64,000 nucleotides of DNA. Origin: Methanomicrobia archaeon (lineage in GTDB: Archaea; Halobacteriota; Bog-38; Methanoflorentales; Methanoflorentaceae). Made by a program: the position numbers and the translations under genes. The DNA is taken from the NCBI GenBank assembly GCA_015660915.1, contig JACTTZ010000005.1:93035-157034 (forward strand), read 5' to 3'. Every line of letters starts with the position of its first letter. Position 1 is the stretch's first letter. The notes under the pieces were generated by a model, which saw only the letters and a program-made list of their open reading frames with translations, ran no database searches and was not told where the DNA came from. This document shows, in pieces, positions 24,210-31,713 of this stretch.

Positions 24210-25643
24210 ATGCAACCAAGCGCACCGTTCAAAAAGCTCACTTTCTTTGACGTCACCAATTTACTCGTCGGAGCCATCGTCGGCGCCGATATTTACGTTG
24301 TTGCCTCCTTAGGGAGCCAATATCTCGGGCCTGCAAGCCTTGTTGCGTGGATTGCAGCCGGAGCGATCGCCATTATCATTGCGCTCAACTTTGCCGAATG
24401 TGCAACGCTCGTGCCACGGGTCGGCGGCGCCTATGCGTACGCGCGGGAGGTGTGGGGAGATTTCGCAGGGTTTGCCGTCGGCTGGGCGCTCTGGCTCGCC
24501 GAGGTGGCGGCGCTCGCCGTTTTTCCCGTTGCCTTCGTGCGGTACTTCACGTTCTTCTTCCCTGCCCTCACCACAGCAGAAGGTGCGGCCATTAAAGTGC
24601 TTTTCATCGCGTCCATCACCTACGTCAACATACGCGGGGCGAAGATGGCAGGAAGAGCCAATGACGTTCTCACGATTGCGAAGCTAAGCCCTCTTCTGCT
24701 GTTGATTGTCGCTGGCTTGATCTATATGGCATTTAATCCGGCGGCCACCTATGCGAACTTCGTGCCCTTTGCCCCACTCGGCTTCGGCCACTTTGGACAG
24801 GCGCTCATTTTGATCTTCTGGGCGTACGCTGGATTTGAACTCGCAGTTATTCCGTCAAACGAGATTGAAAACCCGACCCGGACGATACCCAAGGCCATCA
24901 TCGTCGGAATGGCGATAGTCACGCTGTTCTACCTCTTAACGAACTTCGTCATTATCGGCATTGTTAACTGGACGTCGCTCCAGTTCGATCCCGCGCCCCT
25001 TGCCACCGCTGGCAGCGTGGCGTTTTCTCTGACGCCCACGCTGGCGCTGGTCGGCGGCCTCATACTCGGCGTTGGCGCGCTCATATCTGTTTCCGGGTCC
25101 GATGAGTCGGGCACGCTGTCGACGTCCCGCCTGTCCTATGCCATCTCACTCGACGGCCTCTTTCCACGTTTTTTTAGCGACCTTCATCCGCGATACGGTA
25201 CGCCGTATAAAAGTCTCATCGCCCAAGGCGTTCTCGCGTTGAGCCTCTCGCTGTTCGGGGGCTTGACTCAGCTCATCCTCTTTTCGACTTTTAATCTCGC
25301 TTTCGTGTATCTCGTCACCAGTTCAGTGGTTCTTGCGCTGCGAGAGCGCGGACGGATTAAAGCGGGTCGCACGGTCCTTGAAAAGATGACTGGACCGATT
25401 CTCCCTGTCGCCGGCATACTCTTGTCGGCGCTTTTGATCTTCGAAAGCGGCATAACAACGGTCGTTTTAGGACTCATCTCAATTGCAATAGGGATTCCTA
25501 TTTACGCGTTCTATTCACCACGGAGTGAGATAGGGGTCGTTAAAGCGACGTTTTATTCCACAGAGGCTGTGCTTGCACGAGTTGCGCGCACGCAGCGAGT
25601 CTTTCTGGGATACTTGTTACGACTGGTAACGCCCCGACGCTGA
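24210..25643 (+). CDS. APC-family amino acid permease
   Basis: 477 residues with about 12 membrane spans. The family's first-helix loop GAIVGADIYV (where transporters usually have GxGIF), the RVGGAYAYAREVWG segment after the second helix and FWAYAGFELAVIPSNEIENP in the sixth helix region are diagnostic for APC superfamily amino acid transporters. It starts at ATG 24210, 48 bases after the PsbP-like gene, so the two may be cotranscribed. The substrate cannot be predicted. The C-terminal tail is basic and ends near 25643. Confidence 0.9.
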   Translation: MQPSAPFKKLTFFDVTNLLVGAIVGADIYVVASLGSQYLGPASLVAWIAAGAIAIIIALNFAECATLVPRVGGAYAYAREVWGDFAGFAVGWALWLAEVAALAVFPVAFVRYFTFFFPALTTAEGAAIKVLFIASITYVNIRGAKMAGRANDVLTIAKLSPLLLLIVAGLIYMAFNPAATYANFVPFAPLGFGHFGQALILIFWAYAGFELAVIPSNEIENPTRTIPKAIIVGMAIVTLFYLLTNFVIIGIVNWTSLQFDPAPLATAGSVAFSLTPTLALVGGLILGVGALISVSGSDESGTLSTSRLSYAISLDGLFPRFFSDLHPRYGTPYKSLIAQGVLALSLSLFGGLTQLILFSTFNLAFVYLVTSSVVLALRERGRIKAGRTVLEKMTGPILPVAGILLSALLIFESGITTVVLGLISIAIGIPIYAFYSPRSEIGVVKATFYSTEAVLARVARTQRVFLGYLLRLVTPRR

Positions 25644-25853
25644 CTCTAGCGCAGATAGCGTCAATTTCGCGCTGCTCATCATTTAACAAAATGCGCGGCA
25701 AAGGCGTTCGCTCATAAAAAAATCACTGCCCTAACAACTAAGAATAGGGCACAGACGGCCCGACCCGCGACGACAAGCGATTCGGCGGCGGTCAGTGGCT
25801 TTCCGGACGTCTGGGAAGCGACCAATTAAGCTGCGTCTCGGTTGCTCTTATGT

Positions 25854-26678
25854 TCACATCTCCCGTCGCTTCGTTATGTACAGGGCTAATATGAGACCAA
25901 TTATGAAGTACACAAAAATCACCGCAAGACCCTGCGCCACCGAGGGGTTGTACTGCGCGACAGTTAGGGTTCTCGTAGTGTTACGAAACGTCCGCTCTAC
26001 GGTGCGCACCACATCCACAGGGTAGGGCTGCTGGAAGATATCGAGAATAATGCCCGATGCAAAGGTAATTGAAAACCACGGCTTGAAGTGTGCAACGCTG
26101 CTCCCCACACGGTCAATTATGGGCAGTATCAAAAAAAACGTAAAAAACGTGAGGACGACCGAATACACTGAGCTTCTGAAAATGGCGCTAAAGAAGTAAG
26201 CGATCGCCAATATCCCGAACAAGTAGGCTAAGGCATACAAAAATGAGAGGCTCGTGTTCGCCGCAACGCTCCCGTCAATTACAACCACCGCGATTACGGC
26301 AATAGCGTAGTAAAGCGCGACTGCCCCAACTGATATCATTGCGCTTGCGATGAATTTGCCAAGCACAAGCACGTGCCTCTTCACCGCGTTCGGGAAAAGC
26401 AGAAGGCCTGTTTTTTGTTCAAATTCAGACACGATTGTGTCTGCCCCGAAGAACGTTGCACAGAGCACCACGAGGATTCCGACTTCGCTAAGTATACCTG
26501 ACGTAAATATCGTCGGATCAGGGTCATATCCAGAGCCTGTGATAAGAGGCACGACGAGGCCAAGGACGCTGATTATGGCAATCAGTGCAATTATGATGAG
26601 CAGCCTCTTGCCGCGTAGATACTTAAGCAGCTCGTATTTTGTCACAACCGCCATCTGCCTGAGGTCACTTGGCGGCAC
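25854..26678 (-). CDS. ABC-2 type transporter permease
   Basis: 274 residues starting GTG 26678, which shares one base with the stop of the ATPase gene, so the pair is coupled. Six membrane spans are visible (for example LLIIIALIAIISVLGLVVPL and a C-terminal LAVIFVYFIIGLILALYI). The cytoplasmic FEQKTGLLLFPNAVKR loop after the second span is typical of ABC-2 permeases of the NatB/EcsB type. Probably exports drugs, lipids or ions; no substrate can be assigned. Confidence 0.88.
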   Translation of the reverse strand: MPPSDLRQMAVVTKYELLKYLRGKRLLIIIALIAIISVLGLVVPLITGSGYDPDPTIFTSGILSEVGILVVLCATFFGADTIVSEFEQKTGLLLFPNAVKRHVLVLGKFIASAMISVGAVALYYAIAVIAVVVIDGSVAANTSLSFLYALAYLFGILAIAYFFSAIFRSSVYSVVLTFFTFFLILPIIDRVGSSVAHFKPWFSITFASGIILDIFQQPYPVDVVRTVERTFRNTTRTLTVAQYNPSVAQGLAVIFVYFIIGLILALYITKRREM

Positions 26679-27613
26679 TATGACTCCTCCTCTGGCACAA
26701 GCCTCAAATAAACATCTTCAATAGCGGACCGAGCAGGTCTGTAGAACGCTACGCGTATGCCGATACGCTTTACCTCGTCGAGCAGGTCCGACTGCTCGGC
26801 CAATCCGCCCTCGACATTTATGAGGATTTCTGACGTGGCGACTCGCTTTACCGATCTCACGCTAGGCAGAGCTTGCACTGAGTTACATTGTTCCGAGGTT
26901 ATGGGCTCGACGGCGGTGAGCGAGACGCCGCCCTCGCCTACGCTCGATAGGTTGGCGACGGTATCATAGACGAGGAGCGTCCCCTTGTCAACGATCGCGA
27001 CCTTATCGCACACTTCCTGCACCTCGTTAAGGAGGTGGGAGCTCATGAAAATAGTAAAATCTCTCTCTTTGAGCTGCATGATGAGCTCCCTGACTTCTAT
27101 CATGCCGCGCGGGTCAAGTCCGATAGTTGGCTCATCGAATATCAGAATGGAGGGATCGTGCAGGAGCGCTTGGGCTATCGCAACTCGTTGCTTCATGCCG
27201 GTCGAGAATTCCCCCGTTCGCTTGTGGGCTGAGTCCGACATTTTTACCTCGTCGAGCACAGTGACCGAGCGCTCTCGAATCACATCGCTGTCCAAGCCAC
27301 GTAACTGCCCGAAGTACGATAGAATCTCCAGAGGGGTGAGCTGCGGATAAAGCTGTGGCGTCTCAACGACAGCACCAACGCTTGCAAGCGCTTCTTTAGG
27401 GTTGCGCACCACGTCGATTCCGTTGAGGAACGCTTTGCCACCAGTTGGTCGAAGAAGACTAGTTAAAATCTTGATTGTGGTGGTCTTGCCGGCGCCGTTC
27501 GGGCCGAGGTATCCCACACAGACCCCTGGCTCTATTGTCAAGTTCAGATCCTTCAGTGCCTCGAACTGGCCAAACTGTTTGCGCAAGTTCTCTGTTACGA
27601 TGGCATCGGTCAT
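26678..27613 (-). CDS. ABC transporter ATP-binding protein
   Basis: 311 residues: Walker A GPNGAGKTTT (about 36-45), Q-loop, signature FSTGMKQRVAIAQAL, Walker B ILIFDEPTIGLDP and switch His in MSSHLLNEVQ. The C-terminal 90 residues form the extra domain seen in CcmA/NatA-like exporters. Forms the energy-coupling subunit for the permease that follows. Start ATG 27613 lies after a weak ribosome site. Confidence 0.93.
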   Translation of the reverse strand: MTDAIVTENLRKQFGQFEALKDLNLTIEPGVCVGYLGPNGAGKTTTIKILTSLLRPTGGKAFLNGIDVVRNPKEALASVGAVVETPQLYPQLTPLEILSYFGQLRGLDSDVIRERSVTVLDEVKMSDSAHKRTGEFSTGMKQRVAIAQALLHDPSILIFDEPTIGLDPRGMIEVRELIMQLKERDFTIFMSSHLLNEVQEVCDKVAIVDKGTLLVYDTVANLSSVGEGGVSLTAVEPITSEQCNSVQALPSVRSVKRVATSEILINVEGGLAEQSDLLDEVKRIGIRVAFYRPARSAIEDVYLRLVPEEES

Positions 27614-27967
27614 GCTGTTCTATCTGCCCTGGGCCTGGTTTAAAAAGTTCAGTAGCCGGTCAATCGGCCTATCGTGGATGATGGGGTGCTTCCACAGCCT
27701 GCAAACTAATCGATTGTCTAGCTTATCTTTCATGCGTACGAAACTAGTTTCCAACTCGGTTTGTGCCCATTTTGGTTTTAATTGAGACTCTTTTATAGTT
27801 TTTGATATCGATCGGGTCGCTAAGCAACCACCACAATCTGTGGCGCAAGCCGCTTACTTTTTGCTGCGCTTGGACGCCGGCTCAGAAAGGCTTAAGTTTC
27901 TTCTCGCCCATGCAACGTACTTGATTAATTCTTTTAAAATCACAGGACGTTGGCGAAGGCGAAACGG
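27614..27967. other. Divergent promoter region
   Basis: 354 bases between the ABC operon and the lipoprotein at 27968. TTTTAAAATC at 27932-27941 lies 27 bases before ATG 27968 and would give a leaderless message. AACTATAAAA on the minus strand (27791-27800) may serve the ABC operon with a long leader. Confidence 0.45.
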
Positions 27968-28510
27968 ATGGCAAAAAAAGCGGTAGCGGTCATTGCGGTG
28001 CTTATTATCGCGTCTCTATCAGTCGCCGGCTGCACGAAGTCGGCCACGACCGCGCCAGCGACGCCCCCCGACGCGCAGCTGGCGCAATATATCGCGCAAT
28101 ATAACGCCACGTTAAATAGTGAACACCCGAACAACGTGACGGCGTGGCGTGTCACCCCGATAAATGCGACATCTGCGAAGATACAGGATGCCTGGACGTA
28201 CCCGTCGGCCACAAACAGTGCGGTAAGCGTCACTTACAGTGAAAACGTCACGCTGATTAGGTTCAATTCTCCTGAGGCCGCGACAACATTCGTTAACAGC
28301 CAGAGTGCAGGCTATCGATTAGTAGCGACCTCGTATCCGAACAAGCTCAGTCCCGAAGCGAATCAGCGGGCGAAAGGAAACGGAACGACAGTTTATGCCA
28401 TTTACGACACAGGTTCCTCACTAGGGACGGTCGCCAACCTGATTGTCCAGACCGATCAATACGTTTGGATTGGCGACTATCAATACTTCCAATACTTGCC
28501 ATCGCCCTAG
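27968..28510 (+). CDS. Secreted lipoprotein, paralog of the one at 18987
   Basis: 180 residues from ATG 27968 (MAKKAVAVI); a TTG 18 bases earlier is in frame but the TATA spacing favours the ATG. The signal peptide ends in lipobox SVAGC. The domain has N-glycosylation sites and the conserved AWRVTPINAT, ENVTLIRFNSPEA and SAGYRLVATSY shared with the 18987-19523 protein, followed by a C-terminal part with DTGSSLGTVANLIVQTD. Unknown family; anchored at the outer face of the membrane. Confidence 0.75.
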   Translation: MAKKAVAVIAVLIIASLSVAGCTKSATTAPATPPDAQLAQYIAQYNATLNSEHPNNVTAWRVTPINATSAKIQDAWTYPSATNSAVSVTYSENVTLIRFNSPEAATTFVNSQSAGYRLVATSYPNKLSPEANQRAKGNGTTVYAIYDTGSSLGTVANLIVQTDQYVWIGDYQYFQYLPSP

Positions 28511-28806
28511 TGACCAACTGACGATAGCTTGGCCTAGCACACTCTCACTTAGTTCGTATCTCCACTCAATGTGAACCAGAGGTTCTGAAGATCGGCTACC
28601 TATATGATAGCGCCTAAGCACATTCACGGTTTGTCGCTCAGTTTTGGTGCCGCTGTTCAGAAATTTCTTAAAAATTGGGAAAAAGCACCCTAAGACCGCT
28701 TAGAAATGCTGTGGTCACGTCTATTTCCAAGAGAGCTTATTGCAGCCTTGTCGCATTCGTGACTAAAAAAGAAGACGCATGCTGCGAAGGTTACAGCGCT
28801 ATTTCG

Positions 28807-28962
28807 TTAATTTATATGCCGGGGGCGAAGCACGCTGTTCACCGCACTAGCGAGGCGCTCGGCGCACTTGTTGCAGTTCGGATCGTTTGTGGTGTTTACG
28901 CAGCCGAAACGGAGGCCATATACGCAGGCCCCGTTTTTTATGGTCGTTACGTTTGTTGCCAT
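28807..28962 (-). CDS. Cys-rich small protein family, copy B (51 residues)
   Basis: From ATG 28962: IKNGACVYGLRFGCVNTT, then CNKCAERLASAVNSVLRP. It matches copy A at the NG-C-Y-L-G-C-N and CxxCAE-L-AVN-RP positions. GGAGATGA precedes the start with the same spacing as the 53-residue gene near copy A, and the hairpin element B is again 75 bases upstream. Here the 53-residue gene is absent and the Cys-rich gene follows the leader directly. Five cysteines if the CV-CxxC set is counted; metal binding is likely but not shown. Confidence 0.65.
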   Translation of the reverse strand: MATNVTTIKNGACVYGLRFGCVNTTNDPNCNKCAERLASAVNSVLRPRHIN

Positions 28963-29036
28963 CACGCTCATCTCCGATCGAGACTATACGGAGTGGCTTC
29001 ATATGGCCGCGTGAGGCAGCGATTTCGTGGAAAAGC

Positions 29037-29057
29037 GTGACAGCGTGTCTGTGTCAC
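29037..29057. promoter_or_regulatory. Hairpin leader element B
   Basis: GTGACA and TGTCAC form a 6-base inverted repeat with a 9-base spacer, between copy B and the divergent gene at 29159. Flanking CTGCCTCACGCGG on the gene side is shared with element A. Confidence 0.6.
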
Positions 29058-29158
29058 ACCTGAGTGTAAGTCGACGAGATTCACAAACGGTGAGACTCAG
29101 ACTACTTGCGCGCCGCTCTCAGCGAACACCTATCCAGATTCACAACTCGTTTTCTGCT

Positions 29159-29416
29159 ATGAACAGCAAGTGCGTGGAAGTCGATGAGCTTATACTGCAA
29201 CTAGCGGACTACAAAAACGACTACACCGATATGGCGGCCGAAAAGCTGCTACGTATGTGCTCGCGTTCCTGGGAAGCTTACCAGTATCTGCAAGACCGGG
29301 TGTACGACGCGTGGCTTCCAGACAGCGCACGGCAACAACTGCGACGGATCATAAACAGGATACGAATGCGAATGCATCAACAGCACGAGTACGGCTGGGT
29401 CTATAACCAATCATAA
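29159..29416 (+). CDS. 85-residue helical protein, intact paralog of the relic at 8416
   Basis: From ATG 29159: MNSKCVEVDELILQLADYKN, DYTDMAAEKLLRMCSRSWEA, and a basic C-terminal part (ARQQLRRIINRIRMRMHQ). The product is about 85 residues, mainly helical, acidic at the front and basic at the back. A broken copy follows a terminase relic at 8416, which points to viral or mobile origin. Some of the longer upstream frame is open but has no similarity to the second copy, which supports this start. Function unknown. Confidence 0.55.
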   Translation: MNSKCVEVDELILQLADYKNDYTDMAAEKLLRMCSRSWEAYQYLQDRVYDAWLPDSARQQLRRIINRIRMRMHQQHEYGWVYNQS

Positions 29417-29539
29417 AGCCATTTAAGCAGCTACTCAGACACGCGAACATAACGAGAGTTGGCGTTTAAAAAATAGATGCGAGAGCGCTGCGACTAGCAG
29501 CTATCTGGCAACAGACGTCGGGATCTGCGTCGCAGCTTT

Positions 29540-30160
29540 TTACTCGAGGATAATCTCTTCGATGGTCCGTCTCTTTCGCGGGGCAGGAGCCTCATCAGGG
29601 TAACCAACCGGTAGCAGAGCAACCACGTGCATACTGTTGCCCCAGCCAAAGATGTCCTTGATTTTCTGTTCGTCGATCATTCTCACCCAACAACTTCCCA
29701 AACCAAAATCCAAGGCCCTCAAGACGATATGCTCTACAGCAATCGCAACGTTGAAAGCGATGCCAGGCGCCAGATCTTGGACATTCATCATCTTCAGTTG
29801 TTCGGCCCGATCACGAAGGACGCGCATCATAGTCTCCTCGAGAGCCCCTTCCTTTCCAAAATCCTGACTTCTGGCAGTGATGCCTTCAAAATAGCCGTGG
29901 AGGTCCGCACAACACACGAGCACGACAGGAGCCTGCGCAACAAATGATTGGTGATAGGCCGCTACCGCCAATTTCGCTTTTGTTTCGTCGTCTGAAACGA
30001 TCTTGAACCGCCACGGTTGCGTATTGGAACCTGATGGCGCTAGCCTCGCCGCTTCAATCAATGCCGTTATATGTTCATCAGGAACGGGATCGCTCTTGAA
30101 TTTTCGTATGCTGCGCCTTTTTTCAATAGCGTCTTTAGTGGTTAGATTTCGCGCGGCCAT
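29540..30160 (-). CDS. Nitroreductase-family FMN oxidoreductase
   Basis: 206 residues with the nitroreductase features: KRRSIRKFKSDPVPDE (phosphate-binding Arg residues), ARLAPSGSNTQPWRF (FMN ribityl and ring contacts) and, near the end, VVALLPVGYPDEAP. The central insert is long enough to form the dimer flap. Reduces quinones, nitro compounds or flavins with NAD(P)H; in methanogens such proteins often belong to redox stress sets. It is followed downstream by nothing on the same strand, and the PPOX relic lies upstream after 36 bases. Confidence 0.88.
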   Translation of the reverse strand: MAARNLTTKDAIEKRRSIRKFKSDPVPDEHITALIEAARLAPSGSNTQPWRFKIVSDDETKAKLAVAAYHQSFVAQAPVVLVCCADLHGYFEGITARSQDFGKEGALEETMMRVLRDRAEQLKMMNVQDLAPGIAFNVAIAVEHIVLRALDFGLGSCWVRMIDEQKIKDIFGWGNSMHVVALLPVGYPDEAPAPRKRRTIEEIILE

Positions 30161-30196
30161 CGTAGGTTGCTCCCTCCTTTCGTTTCCTTACCCGCT

Positions 30197-30670
30197 TTAA
30201 TACTTGATCCGTTCGATAGCAGATTCATGCCCGCTATCGACAAACGTCCAAAACCATGCTTCGCCCTTTTCAACGCGAAATATAGCTATATTTTCAGCAT
30301 TAGGACGCAAAAACGGCCGTTTTTCCAAGAGCCGCTCCTTGAGTTCGGGGTCACCAAGAAAAGCTACGGTGCCGGAAGCCCGCAGGACCTTGCCAATATC
30401 CATGGTTCCCTATTCTCCGAGCGAACGCGTCGGCGGAGCGTAGAAACAAAGCTCAGCCTTGGGGTTTGCCATCAGTTGTCGGTGCACTTCTTTCACCTTG
30501 GCCGTAGAAAAATAAAAGCCCTTTCTATCCACAAACCACATTCCCAACATCCGAACCCGGGGCTGGTCGCCGTCGACGGTAGCAAAGGCACACATAGGGT
30601 GGTCCTTTGCAAACAACATGCATTCGTCGAAGTTCATGGGATCATCAACCGCTTGTTCGTGCGCACTCAT
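30197..30670 (-). pseudogene. Pyridoxamine 5'-phosphate oxidase-family protein with an in-frame TAG
   Basis: The frame from ATG 30670 reads DDPMNFDECMLFAKDHPMCA, then RVRMLGMWFVDRKGFYFSTA and AELCFYAPPTRSLGE, and meets TAG at 30410-30412. The same frame resumes two codons later with MDIGKVLRASGTVAFLGDPE and continues to the natural end. Family members run straight through this point, so one sense codon has become TAG. Either the gene is dead or two peptides are made. FMN or F420-binding split-barrel protein by family. Confidence 0.7.
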
Positions 30671-30745
30671 CGCTTAACTATCTGGTGGAGAGTCCCGCTC
30701 AGGCTGTCAGCGTCGATTAGAGATACTCCGCGACAGCAAAGCGTG

Positions 30746-30928
30746 CTACGATGCGGGCGTCAGCGCTGTCGCTACCGCGGCGCCGAAGACCTTACACTTG
30801 GGCAGCTCCGCTTCAACAATTGTTTCCGCCACCAGCTTAGTATTGACGTATCTGGACTCATACACCACTATAACTTTTAGCAGAAGGTTTCTCCTGAAGT
30901 TGAGATTTTTCTCCCGGTTAATAAGCAT
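30746..30928 (-). pseudogene. Flavodoxin-like N-terminal fragment
   Basis: The frame includes KVIVVYESRYVNTKLVAETI, the first strand and FMN phosphate loop of flavodoxins (normally SRYGNTK). After about 20 further residues, CKVFGAAVATALTPAS runs to a stop without the rest of the fold. The remainder is not found downstream in any frame. A truncated gene; the Gly to Val change in the loop also suggests decay. Confidence 0.5.
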
Positions 30929-31148
30929 TTTTCGACGTCATCGTGAGGTTAGGATAGACGTCAAACGCGTAGCGCAGCTTAAGCAACACCTCATTAGAGA
31001 TCGAATGTGAGCCGTGCGTATCGAAAAATCACGCTGTCCATGAAACGATTGTAGATAAAAGGGCTACATTAAGCTCAATCTGCGTATTATAGCTAAAAGT
31101 GCCTAAAAAGCCGATGTCATTCAAAACACGAAATTTTGCGCCGTATTG

Positions 31149-31448
31149 TCAAGCAAACGATGCGCCCTTGCACATCACTTGTGCGCGCGCCCTACCAGCT
31201 GATGTCAATCGTATATCTAGCGACGTAGCCTGAGCGTGGTCCTTGATTTCGATCCACCCATCCTCGGTGAGGCGCTCGACAAAGTGTCTTATTTCATTAT
31301 CACTGTAACCTGCTGCCCCCATTGCTTCGGGAACGGGCAGCCAGCCAGTTTTACCGCTTTGGCCCTCTTCAAGATAGCGCCGCGCAAGTTGACAGAAGAA
31401 CTTGTCTCGGCGCTTTTTTTGATTCGTGTCTGCCTGGTGCCGGTCCAT
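31149..31448 (-). CDS. Winged-helix-like small protein
   Basis: 99 residues from ATG 31448. A basic N-terminus is followed by helices and the segment AMGAAGYSDNEIRHFVERLT, DGWIEIKDHAQ, LDIRLTSAGRARAQ, which resembles the recognition helix and wing of MarR/PadR-type winged helices. No effector domain is present. A single-gene regulator is plausible. The family is not identified with certainty. Confidence 0.5.
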   Translation of the reverse strand: MDRHQADTNQKKRRDKFFCQLARRYLEEGQSGKTGWLPVPEAMGAAGYSDNEIRHFVERLTEDGWIEIKDHAQATSLDIRLTSAGRARAQVMCKGASFA

Positions 31449-31626
31449 GTCGGGGCTCCATTTGGTGCATTCCTCTCGCGCGCGAAAGTGGCTAACCGAA
31501 CTTTGCGAAAGCTTCGCGTGGTCTCAGCGCAGACAATACTCTAAACGCGTATCATCACTAAGAACTGCACCTTGTGAAGATCACTTTTTATAACTGGTTC
31601 AGCAGTGGAAATAAGAATCTTCCACA

Positions 31627-31713
31627 ATGAAAATTCGCTTTAAAAAAACCAAAACCAAGGAAAAAAAGGCGTCTAGCAGCTGCGGCTGCTCTAGAAGTTG
31701 GTTGCTTTTATGA
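31627..31713 (+). CDS. Possible 28-residue Lys/Cys-rich microprotein
   Basis: From ATG 31627: a Lys-rich first half and SSSCGCSRSW near the end. TTTTTATAA at 31587-31595 lies about 32 bases before the ATG, close to the spacing for a leaderless message. The size alone makes this weak. It overlaps the end of the histidine kinase gene on the other strand by 6 bases. Confidence 0.25.
   Translation: MKIRFKKTKTKEKKASSSCGCSRSWLLL

Noticed and set aside
30410-30412. Pyrrolysine codon in the PPOX gene
   Set aside because: TAG ends many ordinary genes in this window, which is not expected in a pyrrolysine-using archaeon, and no pyl genes are visible.
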